The notes under the pieces were generated by a model. It saw only the letters and a list, made by a program, of their open reading frames with translations, was not told where the DNA came from and searched no databases. A DNA stretch of 16,005 nucleotides from NCBI GenBank assembly GCA_028701715.1, contig JAQVQF010000022.1, positions 1 through 16,005 of the forward strand, read 5' to 3'. The DNA is from Eubacteriales bacterium (lineage in GTDB: Bacteria > Bacillota > Clostridia > Oscillospirales > CAG-382). Each line of letters begins with the position of its first letter. Position 1 is the first letter of the stretch. This document shows, one piece after another, positions 14,067 through 16,005 of this stretch. Both the position numbers and the translations under genes were made by a program.

Positions 14067-14294
14067 ATGAAACAGCTTCTAATAGATATCATTACGCCTC
14101 TTGTGGACAACCCCGACGATATTGTCGTTGTGGAAAGAGAAAGCGGCGATATGACTATTCTCGAACTTACCGTGGCTAAAACCGACACCGGCAAGGTGAT
14201 AGGTCGCAACGGTAAAATCGCCAAATCGATACGCACGGTCATGCGTGCCGCCGCATCGAAGGATAACAAACGCGTCATAGTCGATATAAACTGA
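14067..14294 (+). CDS. khpA: KH-domain RNA-binding protein KhpA
   Basis: KhpA is a small KH-domain protein which, with KhpB (Jag/EloR) in related bacteria, binds many RNAs and affects cell elongation and division. The 75-residue protein is essentially one KH fold; the RNA-gripping GxxG loop is G46-R47-N48-G49 (VIGRNGKIAKSIRTVM), followed by VIVDIN at the end. The rpsP-khpA-rimM-trmD order is standard in Firmicutes. The ATG at 14067 is preceded by GAAAGG at a long 12-base spacing; the nearer ATG at 14056 runs into a stop after three codons. It ends four bases before rimM. Confidence 0.94.
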   Translation: MKQLLIDIITPLVDNPDDIVVVERESGDMTILELTVAKTDTGKVIGRNGKIAKSIRTVMRAAASKDNKRVIVDIN

Positions 14295-14298
14295 CGCC

Positions 14299-14787
14299 GT
14301 GAAACGTTATATCGAAGCGGGACGTCTCAATTCTCCCCACGGTATAAAGGGAGAAGTAAAATTCGCGTGTTACTGTGATTCCCCCGAATTTCTTTCGGGG
14401 GTAAAGCGTCTTTACCTTGACGAGGAGGGAACAAAACCTCTGGAAATCGTCATGTACCGGTCATCGATACCTTCAATCATTTTCAAGGGATATGAGGAAA
14501 GGGAGCTTGCTTCTGTTTTAAACGGGCGAACCGTTTGGTTCGACCGCGAGGATGTAAAACTCCCCGAAGGCGTATTTTATTTTGACGATCTTATCGGTGA
14601 AACCGCATATGAAGCCGACACCGACAAACAGCTTGGCACCGTCGCCGATGTGGAGGAGGTTGCCGGGAATATTTATTATATTATTCAAGGCGAAAAAAGC
14701 TTCCGAATTCCCGCGATAGAGCAATTTGTCGTAAAAGCATATCCCGGCGAGGGATTATATCTGCGTATACCGGAAGGGATGTTTTAA
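14299..14787 (+). CDS. rimM: Ribosome maturation factor RimM
   Basis: RimM assists late folding of the 16S rRNA 3' (head) domain and binds ribosomal protein uS19. The 162-residue protein has the RimM N-terminal barrel, beginning with IEAGRLNSPHGIKGEVKF, and a C-terminal PRC barrel (about 95-160) with FYFDDLIGETAYEADTDKQLGTV, VEEVAGNIYYII and IPAIEQFV. The only start that includes the conserved opening is GTG 14299, four bases after the khpA stop. No Shine-Dalgarno sequence is visible before it, so translation is probably coupled to khpA. It precedes trmD, its usual partner, by 46 bases. Confidence 0.95.
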   Translation: MKRYIEAGRLNSPHGIKGEVKFACYCDSPEFLSGVKRLYLDEEGTKPLEIVMYRSSIPSIIFKGYEERELASVLNGRTVWFDREDVKLPEGVFYFDDLIGETAYEADTDKQLGTVADVEEVAGNIYYIIQGEKSFRIPAIEQFVVKAYPGEGLYLRIPEGMF

Positions 14788-14833
14788 ACATAAGTTTAAA
14801 CTGTTATTTTAATTAGAAACGGGCGTACGATTA

Positions 14834-15529
14834 ATGAATTTCGAAATTCTCACTCTTTTCCCCGACATGCTTGCGGGCTTTTTAAACGCCAGCGTTATCG
14901 GCAGAGCAACGGAAAAGGGTCTTATCTCCGTGCGACTGACCGATATACGCGATTATACGCTCGACAAGCATCGGAAGGTTGACGATACTCCCTACGGGGG
15001 CGGTTACGGTATGGTAATGACCTGCCAGCCCGCGCTGGATTGTATCAGAGCGGTAAAAGCCCGTCTAACAGGATCTGTCCGCACAATATACCTTTCCCCG
15101 CAGGGAAAGGTGTTTTCCCACAGCAAAGCGGTACAGCTTGCGGGATATGATAATTTGATTCTTTTCTGCGGGCACTACGAGGGCGTGGACGAAAGGATTA
15201 TCGAGCTTGGAATCGACGAGGAAATTTCTATCGGCGATTATGTGCTCACTGGCGGAGAACTCCCCGCCGCGGTTGTCACCGATTGTGTATCCCGCCTTAT
15301 TGACGGTGTGCTCCCGGACAAGCAATGCTACGAGGAAGAAAGCATAGCGAGCGGGCTTCTTGAATATCCGCAATACACCAAGCCGCGGATATTTGAAGGA
15401 CTTGAAGTGCCTGAGGTGCTTATCGGCGGACACCATGCGAATATTGAAAAATGGCGCAAAGCGCGGTCGCTGGAAAGAACGGCAACCAAAAGACCCGACT
15501 TGTTGAATCTTTTAAATAAGGATGATTAA
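14834..15529 (+). CDS. trmD: tRNA (guanine-N1)-methyltransferase TrmD, with Glu at catalytic position 169
   Basis: TrmD methylates N1 of G37 in tRNAs with G36, preventing +1 frameshifts. It uses S-adenosylmethionine bound in a trefoil knot. The 231-residue protein shows DKHRKVDDTPYGGGYGMVM, then IYLSPQGKVF, LILFCGHYEGVDERII, IDEEISIGDYVLTGGELP and GGHHANIEKWR, all TrmD signatures. Numbering happens to match the E. coli enzyme: R154 is conserved, but the catalytic Asp169 of the usual E-D-S-F motif is Glu169 (E-E-S-I) here. The C-terminus is somewhat shorter than the E. coli enzyme (255). The ribosome binding site is weak (a GGG ten bases upstream). rplS, the usual next gene, does not follow. 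Confidence 0.96.
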   Translation: MNFEILTLFPDMLAGFLNASVIGRATEKGLISVRLTDIRDYTLDKHRKVDDTPYGGGYGMVMTCQPALDCIRAVKARLTGSVRTIYLSPQGKVFSHSKAVQLAGYDNLILFCGHYEGVDERIIELGIDEEISIGDYVLTGGELPAAVVTDCVSRLIDGVLPDKQCYEEESIASGLLEYPQYTKPRIFEGLEVPEVLIGGHHANIEKWRKARSLERTATKRPDLLNLLNKDD

Positions 15530-15571
15530 CGCGAATAATCATACACCGCAGACGTTAAAAGGAACATAAAG

Positions 15572-16005
15572 ATGCAAAAATCGTACAGAACGATTAAAAA
15601 AAAGAGCCGGTTAAGACAATTTATCGGCAACAGCATAACGGTTTCTATCCTTACCTATTTTTCGGTAAGGCTTCATACCCTGCTTGGCAAAAGCTTTTTG
15701 TCGGGTTTATTCGCATCTTCGGATTCCACGGATACGGCAAAAAACAGCGGGCTGCTTTCGGTAATCGGCGAAAAAACCCATGCGGGTACCGTTTTTTCGG
15801 TTATAAGACGCGCTTTTTCAAGCAGTGTCGAAAGCAGCGGAATTATAAAGCTTTACCGTTTATTGATAAGAACCTTCATGGCGACCTCCGTAAGGTCCTT
15901 TGGAGTGTTTTTCATTTCCGCGGGGCTTTATTCTCTTCTTGCGTATGCGATCCGGATATTCATGGTGGGCAGCATCGCCCGAACGCAGGCGGACGCGGTG
16001 GTTAT
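15572..16005 (+). CDS. Membrane protein of uncertain function (partial, N-terminal part only)
   Basis: The frame opens at ATG 15572 with AAAGGA about nine bases upstream and stays open for 144 codons to the right edge. The N-terminus is basic (MQKSYRTIKKKSRLRQF). There is a moderately hydrophobic segment near residues 21-35 and a serine-rich middle part. A clear membrane helix follows at about 107-128 (FGVFFISAGLYSLLAYAIRIFMV). I do not recognise it. N-terminal regions of this style occur in clostridial O-antigen-ligase-like polytopic proteins, but nothing diagnostic lies within the window. It starts 42 bases after trmD and may be co-transcribed with it. That it is a real gene is likely; the function is unknown. 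Confidence 0.65.
   Translation, partial: MQKSYRTIKKKSRLRQFIGNSITVSILTYFSVRLHTLLGKSFLSGLFASSDSTDTAKNSGLLSVIGEKTHAGTVFSVIRRAFSSSVESSGIIKLYRLLIRTFMATSVRSFGVFFISAGLYSLLAYAIRIFMVGSIARTQADAVV

Overview
The window looks like chromosomal DNA from a member of the Bacillota, most likely a clostridium of the Oscillospiraceae type. Three things point there: the gene order ylxM-ffh-rpsP-khpA-rimM-trmD, the gene order nusB-xseA-xseB-ispA-dxs, and moderate GC with AT-rich intergenic regions carrying classical TTGACA/TATAAT promoters and GGAGG-type ribosome binding sites. The taxon is inferred from synteny and sequence style only.

Left half, minus strand (1-7279): one tightly packed operon of eight genes, read right to left as cysteine desulfurase, thiI, pncC (short cinA), nusB, xseA, xseB, ispA and dxs (cut by the left edge). 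Successive genes overlap by 4-17 bases; only ispA and dxs are separated (18 bases). It combines sulfur transfer to tRNA, NMN deamidation, transcription antitermination, exonuclease VII and the entry and prenyl-chain steps of isoprenoid synthesis. A good promoter lies at 7373-7401.

Middle (7280-9750): a divergent control region has back-to-back near-consensus promoters. The plus-strand one drives a lone BMP/PnrA-type substrate-binding lipoprotein ending in a tandem Ser-Asp-Ile tail. A strong hairpin terminator follows after a long untranslated stretch. A minus-strand gene encodes a single-pass membrane protein with a copper-amine-oxidase-N-like outer domain.

Right half, plus strand (9751-16005): first comes a ClpC-like double AAA+ protein that lacks the M-domain. 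Its second ATPase ring keeps Walker A and the pore loop but has lost most other catalytic residues. A perfect promoter embedded in its stop codon then starts the SRP/ribosome operon ylxM-ffh-rpsP-khpA-rimM-trmD. After trmD, where rplS is usually found, a membrane protein of uncertain function begins and is cut by the right edge.

Most of the window is housekeeping. The least ordinary items are the ClpC-like protein with a degenerate D2 domain, the promoter/inverted-repeat arrangement in front of ylxM-ffh, and an Asp-to-Glu change at the catalytic position 169 of TrmD. I saw no CRISPR array, insertion sequence, tRNA or rRNA.
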